DNA of 22,152 bases from Erythrobacteraceae bacterium CCH12-C2 (GTDB lineage: Bacteria; Pseudomonadota; Alphaproteobacteria; Sphingomonadales; Sphingomonadaceae). The notes beneath the pieces are model-generated. The model searched no databases. It was given only the letters and a program-made list of their open reading frames with translations, and was not told where the DNA came from. Made by a program: the position numbers and the translations under genes. Location of the stretch: assembly GCA_001556995.1 (NCBI GenBank), contig LSKF01000167.1:1-22152 (forward strand). Direction: 5' to 3'. The stretch's first letter is position 1; every line of letters begins with the position of its first letter. Positions 15,547-22,152 of the stretch are shown here, one piece after another.

Positions 15547-16541
15547 TGGACCTCACCGTCATCTGGGCCTTCATCATCGCCTTTGCGGTCTTCGCCTATG
15601 TCGTGATGGACGGGTTTGACCTTGGCATCGGCATCCTCTTCCCCACCTTCCGCGTCGGCCAAGGCCGCAACCGGGCGATGAATTCGATCGCGCCGGTGTG
15701 GGACGGGAACGAGACCTGGCTGGTGCTCGGCGGCGGCGGGCTGCTTGCCGCCTTTCCGCTGGCCTATTCGGTGATCCTGCCAGCGACCTATCCGCTGGTG
15801 ATCGCAATGCTGCTCGGCCTCGTGTTCCGCGGCGTCGCGTTTGAATACCGCTGGCGCGATCCGGCGCACCAGAGCTTCTGGGACATGGCGTTTTTCGGCG
15901 GATCGCTGGTCGCGGCGATGTCGCAAGGGATGATCCTCGGCGCGCTGCTGCAGGGGATCGAGGTTGAGGGCCGCGCCTATGCCGGGTCGTGGTGGGATTG
16001 GCTGACGCCTTACACCTTCCTCACCGGCCTGGGCACCGTGGCAGGCTATGCGTTGCTGGGGAGCACCTGGCTGATCTGGAAGCTCGACGGCGGGGTGCAG
16101 GCCCATGCCCGCTTCGTCGCCTTTCGCGCCGGGATTGCGACCATCGTGCTGATGGGGGCGGTGAGCCTCTACAACATCACCCTGAACGCCGAATATGCCG
16201 CGCATTGGCTTGTCGCCCCTCAGATCTACTGGGTCGCGCCTGTGCCGCTGGTAACGGCGATCATCGCGGTCTCGATGCTGCGCGCGATTACGCGGGACCG
16301 CAATTCCAAGCCGTTCTGGCTGGCGCTGGCGTTGTTCTTTCTCGGCATGAGCGGCCTCGGCGTCACGATCTGGCCCTATGTCGTGCCGCCCGGCCTCACC
16401 ATCTGGGACGCCGCCGCGCCCGAGCGCAGCCAGATCTTCATGCTCGTGGGCGTGGCGATCACCATGCCGCTGATCATCGGCTACACCGCGTGGGCCTATT
16501 GGGTGTTCCGCGGCAAGGTAGGCGACGAGGGGTATCACTGA
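15546..16541 (+). CDS. cydB: Cytochrome bd ubiquinol oxidase subunit II
   Basis: A 331-residue polytopic membrane subunit that pairs with CydA to form the bd oxidase. The N-terminus has the family pattern [14 protein letters not shown]. This is followed by [19 protein letters not shown] and [35 protein letters not shown], all standard for subunit II. Eight or so hydrophobic segments follow through to the C-terminal [17 protein letters not shown] 15546 overlaps the cydA stop by one base; GTG 15543 directly before it is an alternative giving one extra residue. The stop likewise shares one base with the next small gene. The length is slightly under the E. coli protein and normal for the CIO group. 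Confidence 0.95.
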   Translation: MDLTVIWAFIIAFAVFAYVVMDGFDLGIGILFPTFRVGQGRNRAMNSIAPVWDGNETWLVLGGGGLLAAFPLAYSVILPATYPLVIAMLLGLVFRGVAFEYRWRDPAHQSFWDMAFFGGSLVAAMSQGMILGALLQGIEVEGRAYAGSWWDWLTPYTFLTGLGTVAGYALLGSTWLIWKLDGGVQAHARFVAFRAGIATIVLMGAVSLYNITLNAEYAAHWLVAPQIYWVAPVPLVTAIIAVSMLRAITRDRNSKPFWLALALFFLGMSGLGVTIWPYVVPPGLTIWDAAAPERSQIFMLVGVAITMPLIIGYTAWAYWVFRGKVGDEGYH

Positions 16542-16675
16542 TGTTGGCACCTCCGGAGCGCAAGCCGGAAGCGCCGTTGTGGCAGCGCCTGCTGTGGATG
16601 GCGGGCATCTGGGCGGCGAGTGTCGCGGTGCTGGGGGCGGTGGCTTACATCATCCGCCTGTGGATCGCGCCCTGA
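16541..16675 (+). CDS. Small membrane protein of the cytochrome bd operon (DUF2474-type)
   Basis: A 44-residue single-pass membrane protein: a polar N-terminus [19 protein letters not shown], then one hydrophobic helix (about 20-40) ending in IIRLWIAP. Size, position after cydB and the [18 protein letters not shown] pattern match DUF2474 proteins, which accompany CIO-type cydAB operons much as CydX accompanies the E. coli oxidase. Its ATG shares one base with the cydB stop and its TGA shares one base with the next start, so it is tightly coupled. It probably stabilises the oxidase or its hemes; this is inferred by analogy with CydX. Confidence 0.85.
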   Translation: MLAPPERKPEAPLWQRLLWMAGIWAASVAVLGAVAYIIRLWIAP

Positions 16676-17016
16676 TGGTGAAGGTGTGGTTCGACGGCGC
16701 TTGCCCGCTCTGCCTGCGCGAAATTGCGCTGATGCGGCGGCTCGACAAACGCGGGGCGATCACCTTCATCGATGTCGCTGCCAGGGCCGACCCGTCCTGC
16801 CCCATCGACCGCGCCGCGCTCCTTGCCCGCTTCCATGCCGAGGAGGACGGAGTTGTGCATTCGGGTGCAGCCGCCTTTGCCGCCATGTGGCGCGCCATCC
16901 CAATGCTGCGCCCGTTGGGGCTGACGGCGCGCTGGCGGCCGGTGCTGGTGGTGCTGGAGGCGGCCTATATCCAGTTCCTCAAAGTGCGCCCACGCCTGCA
17001 ACGCTTCTTCGCCTAG
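16675..17016 (+). CDS. DCC-family thiol-disulfide oxidoreductase (DUF393)
   Basis: A 113-residue protein with the DCC signature near the N-terminus: VWFDGACPLCLREI, giving a C10-x-x-C13 pair. Conserved YxxR-like downstream features include DKRGAITFIDVA (about 24-35) and a C-terminal RPVLVVLEAAYIQFLKVRP stretch. ATG 16675 shares one base with the DUF2474 stop. DUF393 proteins are thioredoxin-like, but most have no assayed function. Its place as the fourth gene of the bd operon suggests a redox or assembly role for the oxidase. No signal peptide is seen, so it is probably cytosolic or peripheral. Confidence 0.86.
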   Translation: MVKVWFDGACPLCLREIALMRRLDKRGAITFIDVAARADPSCPIDRAALLARFHAEEDGVVHSGAAAFAAMWRAIPMLRPLGLTARWRPVLVVLEAAYIQFLKVRPRLQRFFA

Positions 17017-17081
17017 AAAGCGCTTGCCCCGACGCGCCCCATCGGCTGATCTACCCCGCATAAACGGGAGAGACAGCCGCC

Positions 17082-18248
17082 ATGACCAATTACGGCGCGA
17101 TGCAGAACGAGATTTACAACGCCGGCCTCAAGGGCATTCTGCCCACCTATCCGGTCGACTTCGCTACGCTCGAAAAACGCGCGCACGAGGCGCTCGGGCC
17201 GAGCCTCACCAATTATGTCGCGGGCGGCTGCGGGGACGAGCATACGCAGGATCAGAACGCCGCCGCCTTCCACCACTGGGGTATGGTGCCGCGGATGATG
17301 GTCGATTGCACCACCCGCGATCTCAGCATCGAATTATTCGGCCACCGCTATCCCACCCCGCTGTTCATGGCCCCGATCGGCCTCAACGGTGAAGCCTCGC
17401 AGGACCGCCACGGCGACCTTGCCGCTGCCCGCGCTTCAGCGCTGACGGGCGTGCCGTTCTGCGCGTCGACCTTGGCGAACGATCCGCTCGAAGATGTGAA
17501 GGCTGCCTGCGGGGATACGCCTGCGTGGTTCCAGCTCTACACCCCCCGCAACAAGGAACTCGCCACCAGCCTGATCCGCCGCGCCGAAGACGCCGGGTAC
17601 ACAGCGCTGGTGGTGACGCTCGACACCTGGGTGACCGGCTGGCGCCCACGCGATCTCAACGCCTCGAACTTCCCGCAGCTCCGCGGCAAGGTGCTCCAGA
17701 ACTACTTTACCGACCCCGTCTTCCGCTCGCTGCTGGCGAGGCCCCCCGAGGAAGACCCGGCAGCGGCGATCTTCACCTGGGCGGCGACCTTCGGGCAAGT
17801 GCTGACCTGGGAGGATATGGCGTGGTTCAAGTCGGTGACCAAGCTGCCGATCGTCTTGAAGGGCATCTGCCACCCCGATGACGCACGCCGCGCGGTCGAT
17901 ACCGGGGCGGATGCGATCTATTGTTCGAACCACGGCGGGCGGCAGGCCAATGGCGGGATCGCGACCATCGACCTGCTGGCAGACGTTGTTGCCGCCGCGG
18001 GCGATACGCCGGTGCTGTTTGACAGCGGAATCCGCTCCGGCTCGGATGCGGTCAAAGCCCTTGCGCTCGGCGCGCGCGCGGTCGGGGTGGGGCGGCCCTA
18101 TACCTATGGCCTGGCGCTGGGCGGGGCGGAAGGAGCGGCGTGGGTCTTGCGCGCGATCCTCGCTGAGGCCGACCTGCTGATGGCGGTCAATGGCTACCCC
18201 ACACTGGCCGATGTCCGCGCCGCCGGAGCGCGACGGACTGACCGTTAG
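17082..18248 (+). CDS. FMN-dependent alpha-hydroxy-acid oxidase, lactate 2-monooxygenase-like
   Basis: A 388-residue TIM-barrel flavoenzyme of the lactate oxidase/glycolate oxidase family. The N-terminal YGAMQNEIYNAGLKG and YVAGGCGDEHTQ (about 45-56), plus the VVTLDTWVTGWRPRDLNASNFPQLRG block (177-202), resemble lactate 2-monooxygenase more than the membrane-bound LldD. Catalytic residues are visible: Y153 in QLYTP, K260 in IVLKGI, H284 and R287 in SNHGGRQ. FMN phosphate binding is at DSGIRSGSDA (315-324) and GRPYTYG (337-343). GGGAGAGA 10 bases before ATG 17082 is a good ribosome-binding site. It begins 65 bases after the bd operon on the same strand. The product, acetate or pyruvate plus peroxide, cannot be decided by sequence; a peroxide product would fit the peroxiredoxin in the window. 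Confidence 0.9.
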   Translation: MTNYGAMQNEIYNAGLKGILPTYPVDFATLEKRAHEALGPSLTNYVAGGCGDEHTQDQNAAAFHHWGMVPRMMVDCTTRDLSIELFGHRYPTPLFMAPIGLNGEASQDRHGDLAAARASALTGVPFCASTLANDPLEDVKAACGDTPAWFQLYTPRNKELATSLIRRAEDAGYTALVVTLDTWVTGWRPRDLNASNFPQLRGKVLQNYFTDPVFRSLLARPPEEDPAAAIFTWAATFGQVLTWEDMAWFKSVTKLPIVLKGICHPDDARRAVDTGADAIYCSNHGGRQANGGIATIDLLADVVAAAGDTPVLFDSGIRSGSDAVKALALGARAVGVGRPYTYGLALGGAEGAAWVLRAILAEADLLMAVNGYPTLADVRAAGARRTDR

Positions 18249-18584
18249 ACAAAATTAATCGCCGCCGGGAACCATTCCGTATTATTGCGCATCTCACTCT
18301 TGACACCCGAGCAAGGAAATTCGCGCGGGCGTCCAAATGGACTCGTTTTATCCACAGCTTTGGTGTTAGCTCACGCGCAACAAAAGAGCGCGATTCGGGG
18401 ATGCGACACATGGAACGACCAACCATCTGGTCCAGCCGGCCAGATCCCATGCGGCGAACGGTTTGCATTCATGACGAGTCGCTGCGGCGCGCGCGCTATG
18501 GCCGTCTCCGCCCGATGGAATCGCGCCAAACCCTGCTCCAGCGCATCGCCAGCCTGATAGCGATCGCCTGACGCGCGCGGCGGT
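18249..18584. other. 336-base gap between convergent genes
   Basis: The first 160 bases are mixed in composition and carry no hairpin terminator I can see. A perfect DnaA-box sequence TTATCCACA is at 18348-18356. TTGACA at 18300-18305 lacks a matching -10. The last 175 bases hold the small ORF listed separately (18410-18571). Confidence 0.5.
18410..18571 (+). CDS. Possible 53-residue protein, unknown
   Basis: An ATG-to-TGA frame encoding a basic 53-residue peptide. It starts MERPTIWSSRPDPMRRTV, contains RRARYGRLRPME in the middle and ends QTLLQRIASLIAIA, a short amphipathic or hydrophobic end. GGGG lies about 9 bases before the start as a possible ribosome-binding site. It fits between the flavoenzyme gene and the convergent aldehyde dehydrogenase gene, ending 13 bases before the latter. 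Small Arg-rich proteins with a similar YGRLRPM pattern seem familiar from sphingomonads, but I cannot confirm this. It could also be a chance frame in GC-rich DNA. Confidence 0.42.
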   Translation: MERPTIWSSRPDPMRRTVCIHDESLRRARYGRLRPMESRQTLLQRIASLIAIA

Positions 18585-20036
18585 TCAGCCGCCCGCTTTG
18601 GCCAGCGTGACCAGCTTGGTGTCGGTGAAGGCGAGATAGCCTTCCTCGCCACCTTCGGATCCGAACCCGCTATCGCCGATCCCTCCGAACGGGGTTTCGG
18701 GCGAGGCGACGATCAGCTGGTTGATCGCCACCATGCCTGCGCGCAGGCTCCGACCCAGTTGATGGGCTTCGTCGAGATCACCACTGAAGGCATAGGCCGC
18801 GAGGCCATAGCGCAGGGAATTGGCGATACCGACGGCTTCGGCGATGTCGTCATAGGGAACGATCCCAGCGATGGGGCCGAACGGCTCCTCGGTCATGAAG
18901 CGGCTGTCGGGCGCGGGATTGGCGATCACGGTGGGCTGGAAGAAGAACCCGCTGCCGGGCAGGGCCGCGCCTCCCGTCACCACCTCGCCGCGATTGCCGC
19001 CGGCATCGGCCACCACCTCGGCCATCGCCGCGATCCGGCGGCCATGGGCGAGCGGCCCCATCTCGACGCTGTCATCCGCGCCCGGATCACCGACCTTGAT
19101 CCGGCCCGCGCGCGCGGCGAATTCGGCGACGAAGCGGTCATAGATCGACCGGTCGACCAGAAAGCGGGTGGGCGATACGCAGACCTGTCCGGCATTGCGG
19201 AACTTGGTGGTCGCGCACTGCGCCACCGCGCGCTCGAAATCGGCGTGCTTGCTGACGATTACCGGGGCATGGCCGCCAAGCTCGGGGGTAAAGCGCTTCA
19301 TGTGCCGCGCCGCCAGCGCACCCAGATGCCTGCCCACCGCGGTCGATCCGGTGAAGCTGACCTTGCGGGTGACAGGCGAGGCGATCAGGTGCTCTGACAC
19401 CGGGCCGGGGTCGCCATAGACAAGGTTCAGCACCCCGGCAGGTACGCCCGCGTCAACGAAGCACTCGACCAGCAATTGCGCCGAGGCCGGGGTGTTCTCC
19501 GCCGGTTTCAGGATCGCCGTGCAGCCCGCTGCCAGCGCGCCGCCGATCTTTTTCGCAGGCAGATTGACCGGGAAGTTCCAGGGGGTGAGCAGCACGCTTG
19601 GCCCCACCGGTTCATGGGTCACGATTTGCGCGATCAGATGGTGCCCGCGGTTCGGCACCAGTCGCCCGCCGCGCCGCTTGGCTTCCTCGCCAAGAAAGTC
19701 GATCACATCGGCGGCCGAGGTGATCTCGCCCACCGCCTGCGCGCGCGGCTTGCCCATTTCGGCGGTGACGACGCGGGCGATGGCAGGCGCGCGCTCGCGC
19801 ATCAGATCAGCGGCGCGGCGCAGGATCGCGTGACGCTCGGCCCCGGGGGTGTTGCTCCACGCCGGGAAGGCCGCATCGGCGGCGGCCAAGGCCGCGTCAA
19901 GCTGCGCCGAGGACGCCTTGGGGCATTGCCCAATGACTTGGCCAGTGGCGGGGTTGATGACGTCCATCGCACCAGCCTCGCCAGCGGCGATCCACGCGCC
20001 GTTGATGAACATCTTGACGGTCGGGTAAGCGGTCAT
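18585..20036 (-). CDS. NAD(P)-dependent aldehyde dehydrogenase, succinate-semialdehyde type
   Basis: A 483-residue aldehyde dehydrogenase. Motifs in order: PWNFPVNLPAKK with oxyanion-site N154, ILKPAE with K177, FTGSTAVG (228-235) in the cofactor fold, FTPELGGHAPVIV with general base E252, and NAGQVCVSPTRF with nucleophile C286. EEPFGPIAG follows later, and the C-terminal ETPFGGIGDSGFGSEGGEEG is typical of the succinate-semialdehyde group (GabD-like). The exact aldehyde is uncertain because this subgroup includes several substrate types. The start is well supported: AAAGGAG lies 7 bases before ATG on the minus strand. It is divergent from the alanine dehydrogenase gene across a 106-base gap. 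Confidence 0.92.
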   Translation of the reverse strand: MTAYPTVKMFINGAWIAAGEAGAMDVINPATGQVIGQCPKASSAQLDAALAAADAAFPAWSNTPGAERHAILRRAADLMRERAPAIARVVTAEMGKPRAQAVGEITSAADVIDFLGEEAKRRGGRLVPNRGHHLIAQIVTHEPVGPSVLLTPWNFPVNLPAKKIGGALAAGCTAILKPAENTPASAQLLVECFVDAGVPAGVLNLVYGDPGPVSEHLIASPVTRKVSFTGSTAVGRHLGALAARHMKRFTPELGGHAPVIVSKHADFERAVAQCATTKFRNAGQVCVSPTRFLVDRSIYDRFVAEFAARAGRIKVGDPGADDSVEMGPLAHGRRIAAMAEVVADAGGNRGEVVTGGAALPGSGFFFQPTVIANPAPDSRFMTEEPFGPIAGIVPYDDIAEAVGIANSLRYGLAAYAFSGDLDEAHQLGRSLRAGMVAINQLIVASPETPFGGIGDSGFGSEGGEEGYLAFTDTKLVTLAKAGG

Positions 20037-20052
20037 CGAGCAGCTCCTTTTT

Positions 20053-20113
20053 GCGCTAAAGCCTTGATTCGACCTTGCGCGATCTTGTAATTTTGTTGCG
20101 CCCCGTTTAGCGC
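20053..20113. promoter_or_regulatory. Separated inverted repeat and candidate ald promoter in a divergent gap
   Basis: GCGCTAAA (20053-20060) and its exact complement TTTAGCGC (20106-20113) bracket the gap between the divergent aldehyde and alanine dehydrogenase genes, 45 bases apart. Between them, TTGATT (20064-20069) and TGTAAT (20086-20091), spaced by 16, form a plausible rightward promoter. The arms could be half-sites for one regulator acting on both genes, or chance. Confidence 0.4.
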
Positions 20114-20142
20114 CAATTCCGCGTCATCGCGAGGAGAGAATC

Positions 20143-21225
20143 ATGCTGGTCGGCGTTCCCAAGGAAATCAAGCCAAGCGAGTTCCGCGTCGGCCTCACCC
20201 CCGAAGCTGTGCGCGAATATGTGTCCGCCGGCCACGGTGTGATCGTGGAGACCGGGGCCGGACTTGGCATCGACAAGGATGACGACATCTATCGCAAGGC
20301 CGGGGCCGAGGTGGTCGATACCGCGGCCGAAGTCTTCGCCCGCGCTGAGATGGTGGTGAAGGTCAAGGAGCCGCAGCCGTCCGAATGGGTGCAGCTGCGC
20401 GAGGGGCAGATCCTCTTCACCTATCTCCACCTCGCTCCCGATCCCGAGCAGGCCAAGGGGCTGATGGCCTCGGGCGTTTCGGCCATCGCCTATGAAACCG
20501 TAACCGCGCCGGGCGGCGCGCTGCCCTTGCTGGCACCGATGAGCGAAGTCGCCGGGAGGCTGGCGATTGAGGCCGGAGCACTGGCTTTGCGGGCGAGCAC
20601 CGGCGGGCGCGGCACGCTGATGGGCGGGGTGCCCGGCGTGCTGCCTGCGCGGGTCGTGATCCTTGGCGGCGGCGTGGTCGGCACGCAGGCCGCGCGCATG
20701 GCGGTGGGGCTGGGCGCGACGGTCGAAATCTTCGACCGCTCCCTCCCGCGTTTGCGGCAGCTTGACGAGATGTTCCAGGGCCGTGCGATCACCCGCTTCT
20801 CGACCGCTGGCACGATTGAGCAGGCGGTGAGCCAAGCCGATGTCGTGATCGGCGCCGTGCTGATCCCGGGCGCGAGCGCGCCGCACCTCGTGACCCGCGC
20901 GATGTTGCCGACGATGAAGCGCCGTGCGGTGCTGGTCGATGTCGCGATTGATCAGGGCGGGTGCTTTGAAACCTCGCATCCGACCACGCATGAGAACCCG
21001 ACCTATGAGGTCGACGGGATCATCCACTACTGCGTCGCCAATATGCCGGGGGCGGTGCCGCTGACGTCGAGCTATGCGCTGAACAACGCCACGCTGCCCT
21101 TCGGGCTGGCGCTGGCGGCCAAGGGGCTCAAGGCCTGCGAGGATGATCCGCACCTCGCGCCGGGGCTCAATGTCCATCTGGGCAAGATTGTGAATTCTGC
21201 AGTCGCTGAGAGCCTCGGCTTCTGA
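20143..21225 (+). CDS. ald: Alanine dehydrogenase
   Basis: A 360-residue NAD-dependent L-alanine dehydrogenase, which interconverts alanine and pyruvate with ammonium. Active-site residues match known enzymes by position: R15 in EFRVGLTP, K75 in VVKVKEPQ, H96 in FTYLHLAP and D270 in VDVAIDQGG. The nucleotide-binding GGGVVG (175-180) begins the Rossmann fold. [25 protein letters not shown] separates it from the homologous transhydrogenase alpha subunit. AGGAGAG lies 4 bases before ATG 20143. It could use ammonium and pyruvate, which links it loosely to the urea and lactate genes of the window; no operon partner is evident. Regulation is probably through the divergent gap upstream. Confidence 0.95.
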   Translation: MLVGVPKEIKPSEFRVGLTPEAVREYVSAGHGVIVETGAGLGIDKDDDIYRKAGAEVVDTAAEVFARAEMVVKVKEPQPSEWVQLREGQILFTYLHLAPDPEQAKGLMASGVSAIAYETVTAPGGALPLLAPMSEVAGRLAIEAGALALRASTGGRGTLMGGVPGVLPARVVILGGGVVGTQAARMAVGLGATVEIFDRSLPRLRQLDEMFQGRAITRFSTAGTIEQAVSQADVVIGAVLIPGASAPHLVTRAMLPTMKRRAVLVDVAIDQGGCFETSHPTTHENPTYEVDGIIHYCVANMPGAVPLTSSYALNNATLPFGLALAAKGLKACEDDPHLAPGLNVHLGKIVNSAVAESLGF

Positions 21226-21305
21226 TGCTTGCGCGGCGCGCAACACCGCGCGCTGCGAATTCACCCCTCTGAGGGCGGTTTGGCGGGATACCCAGCGACC
21301 GGCGG

Positions 21306-21323
21306 GCGTTATCTTATTAACGC
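21306..21323. promoter_or_regulatory. Perfect inverted repeat upstream of the alternative oxidase
   Basis: GCGTTA (21306-21311), six bases, TAACGC (21318-21323). It is centred about 34 bases before the oxidase start codon at 21349, inside a short A+T-rich patch. A regulator-binding site is the preferred reading. In other bacteria alternative oxidase is induced by nitric oxide through NsrR, but this sequence is not clearly an NsrR site. Confidence 0.42.
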
Positions 21324-21348
21324 AATTGCAACCCGTGAGTTCGCCCCG

Positions 21349-22062
21349 ATGAAGCCCTTTCATGCCAAGCCGCTGATCCGTCAGACCAACCCTGACGTGA
21401 GAATCGAGACCCACGTCGCCCCGCATTCGCGCAGCGACCGGGTGGCGTTTGCCTTCGTCAAGCTGCTGCGCTTCTTCGCCGACCGCTTTTTCAACAAGCG
21501 CTACGGCCACCGCGCGGTGGTGCTGGAGACGGTGGCGGCAGTGCCGGGCATGGTCGGCGGGCTGTGGCAGCATCTCAACGCGCTGCGCTCGATGCGCGAT
21601 GACGAGGGCTGGATCCGCACCCTGCTCGATGAGGCCGAGAATGAGCGGATGCACCTGATGACCTTCATCGAGATCGCGAAGCCCAATGCCTTTGAACGCT
21701 TTCTTGTGATCGCGGCGCAGCTGATCTTCTACAATTTCTACTTCTTCCTCTACCTCCTCGCCCCGCGCACCGCGCACCGGGTGGTGGCCTATTTCGAGGA
21801 AGAGGCGGTGTTCAGCTACACCCAGTACCTCGCCGAGGTTGATGCCGGGCGGCTGGAGAATGTCCCCGCCCCGCAGATCGCGATCGACTATTGGCAACTG
21901 CCGCAAGACGCGCGGCTGCGCGATGTGATCATCGCGGTGCGGGCGGACGAGGCCGAGCACCGCGATGTGAACCACTATTTCGTCAGTGCGATCGACGAGC
22001 GGCGTATTTCACACGTGGAACACCCGCAAGCTGTGGCCGATAGCGAGATGGAGCGGGCCTAA
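21349..22062 (+). CDS. aox: Alternative oxidase (diiron ubiquinol oxidase)
   Basis: A 237-residue membrane-bound ubiquinol oxidase that reduces oxygen to water without proton pumping and resists cyanide. All diiron ligand blocks are present: E60 in [13 protein letters not shown]99 and H102 in NERMHLMTF, the FEEEAV block (150-155, about E151), and E201 and H204 in [13 protein letters not shown]157 in the VFSYTQYL block is the expected redox Tyr. The helix at about 118-138 ([21 protein letters not shown]) anchors it to one membrane leaflet. ATG 21349 gives the usual bacterial length. The open frame from 21229 would add 40 residues with no family match. The ribosome-binding site is weak (GTGAG). 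It lies 123 bases after ald with a palindrome between, so it is probably an independent transcript. Confidence 0.95.
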   Translation: MKPFHAKPLIRQTNPDVRIETHVAPHSRSDRVAFAFVKLLRFFADRFFNKRYGHRAVVLETVAAVPGMVGGLWQHLNALRSMRDDEGWIRTLLDEAENERMHLMTFIEIAKPNAFERFLVIAAQLIFYNFYFFLYLLAPRTAHRVVAYFEEEAVFSYTQYLAEVDAGRLENVPAPQIAIDYWQLPQDARLRDVIIAVRADEAEHRDVNHYFVSAIDERRISHVEHPQAVADSEMERA

Positions 22063-22090
22063 GCCCGGTCTGGATCGACCTAAGCTGGGC

Positions 22091-22152
22091 CTAGACCGCC
22101 ACCACCTGCTGCTCGATCGCGCCAAAGATCGAGTGGTTGTGGGTATCGCGCA
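22091..22152 (-). CDS. C-terminal fragment of an unidentified minus-strand protein
   Basis: The complement reads RDTHNHSIFGAIEQQVVAV and then TAG at 22093-22091. The upstream part is outside the window. The clean C-terminal frame and its convergent orientation toward the alternative oxidase gene make a real gene plausible. I do not recognise the family from 19 residues. Confidence 0.5.
   Translation of the reverse strand, partial: RDTHNHSIFGAIEQQVVAV

Noticed and set aside
18348..18356. Replication origin suggested by a DnaA box
   Set aside because: Only one box, no A+T-rich unwinding region and no replication genes nearby.
21229..21348. N-terminal extension of the alternative oxidase
   Set aside because: The extra 40 residues have no family match and would include the promoter-like palindrome.
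20107..21975. 622-codon antisense frame over ald and aox
   Set aside because: It covers two clearly recognised genes and the gap between them; the product is His/Arg-rich with no motif.
22066..22098. CGGTCT/AGACCG inverted repeat between the convergent genes at the right end
   Set aside because: Six-base arms with a 21-base loop in GC-rich DNA; too weak to call a terminator.
1..22152. tRNA, rRNA, CRISPR, insertion sequence or prophage genes
   Set aside because: No cloverleaf, spaced direct repeats, transposase or integrase motifs were seen on either strand.

Overview
The window is GC-rich, gene-dense DNA with no tRNA, rRNA, insertion sequence or CRISPR array. The sphingomonad-style TonB-dependent receptor, the alternative oxidase, the CIO-type cytochrome bd operon and overall codon use suggest an alphaproteobacterium of the Sphingomonadales, probably near Erythrobacteraceae. 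That placement is inferred from gene content, not from a marker gene.

Layout. (1) 1-3722: the 3' part of an allophanate hydrolase gene (urea amidolysis), then a soluble hybrid histidine kinase and an overlapping LuxR-type response regulator that probably controls nitrogen or urea use. (2) 3904-5638: a sterol-desaturase/fatty-acid-hydroxylase membrane protein and an unknown two-helix membrane protein with Lys/Asp repeats. (3) 5639-9307: a regulatory region with a perfect 9-bp-arm inverted repeat, then a large TonB-dependent outer-membrane receptor, closed by a strong GC hairpin. (4) 9354-13992: a divergent sulfur/peroxide locus. Leftward are a Prx6-type peroxiredoxin and an ArsR/BigR-like repressor with no cysteine. 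Rightward are a persulfide-dioxygenase-like metallohydrolase, two half-size YeeE/YedE-type membrane proteins and a SulP transporter, joined by 4-base start/stop overlaps. (5) 14095-17016: cytochrome bd oxidase subunits I and II, a 44-residue DUF2474 protein and a DCC-family thiol protein, all joined by TGATG junctions. (6) 17082-22062: a lactate-2-monooxygenase-like flavoenzyme, a possible 53-residue ORF, a succinate-semialdehyde-type aldehyde dehydrogenase on the minus strand, a divergent alanine dehydrogenase and a diiron alternative oxidase. The last bases hold the C-terminal 19 codons of an unidentified minus-strand gene.

How it may fit together. The persulfide dioxygenase should turn glutathione persulfide into sulfite. 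The YeeE-type proteins and the SulP protein could move reduced sulfur in and sulfite or sulfate across the membrane. Sulfide and persulfide poison heme-copper oxidases, whereas cytochrome bd and alternative oxidase resist such inhibitors, and both oxidase types lie in this window. The most unusual observation is a BigR/SqrR-like repressor that lacks both redox cysteines and is translationally coupled to a peroxiredoxin rather than placed inside the dioxygenase operon.
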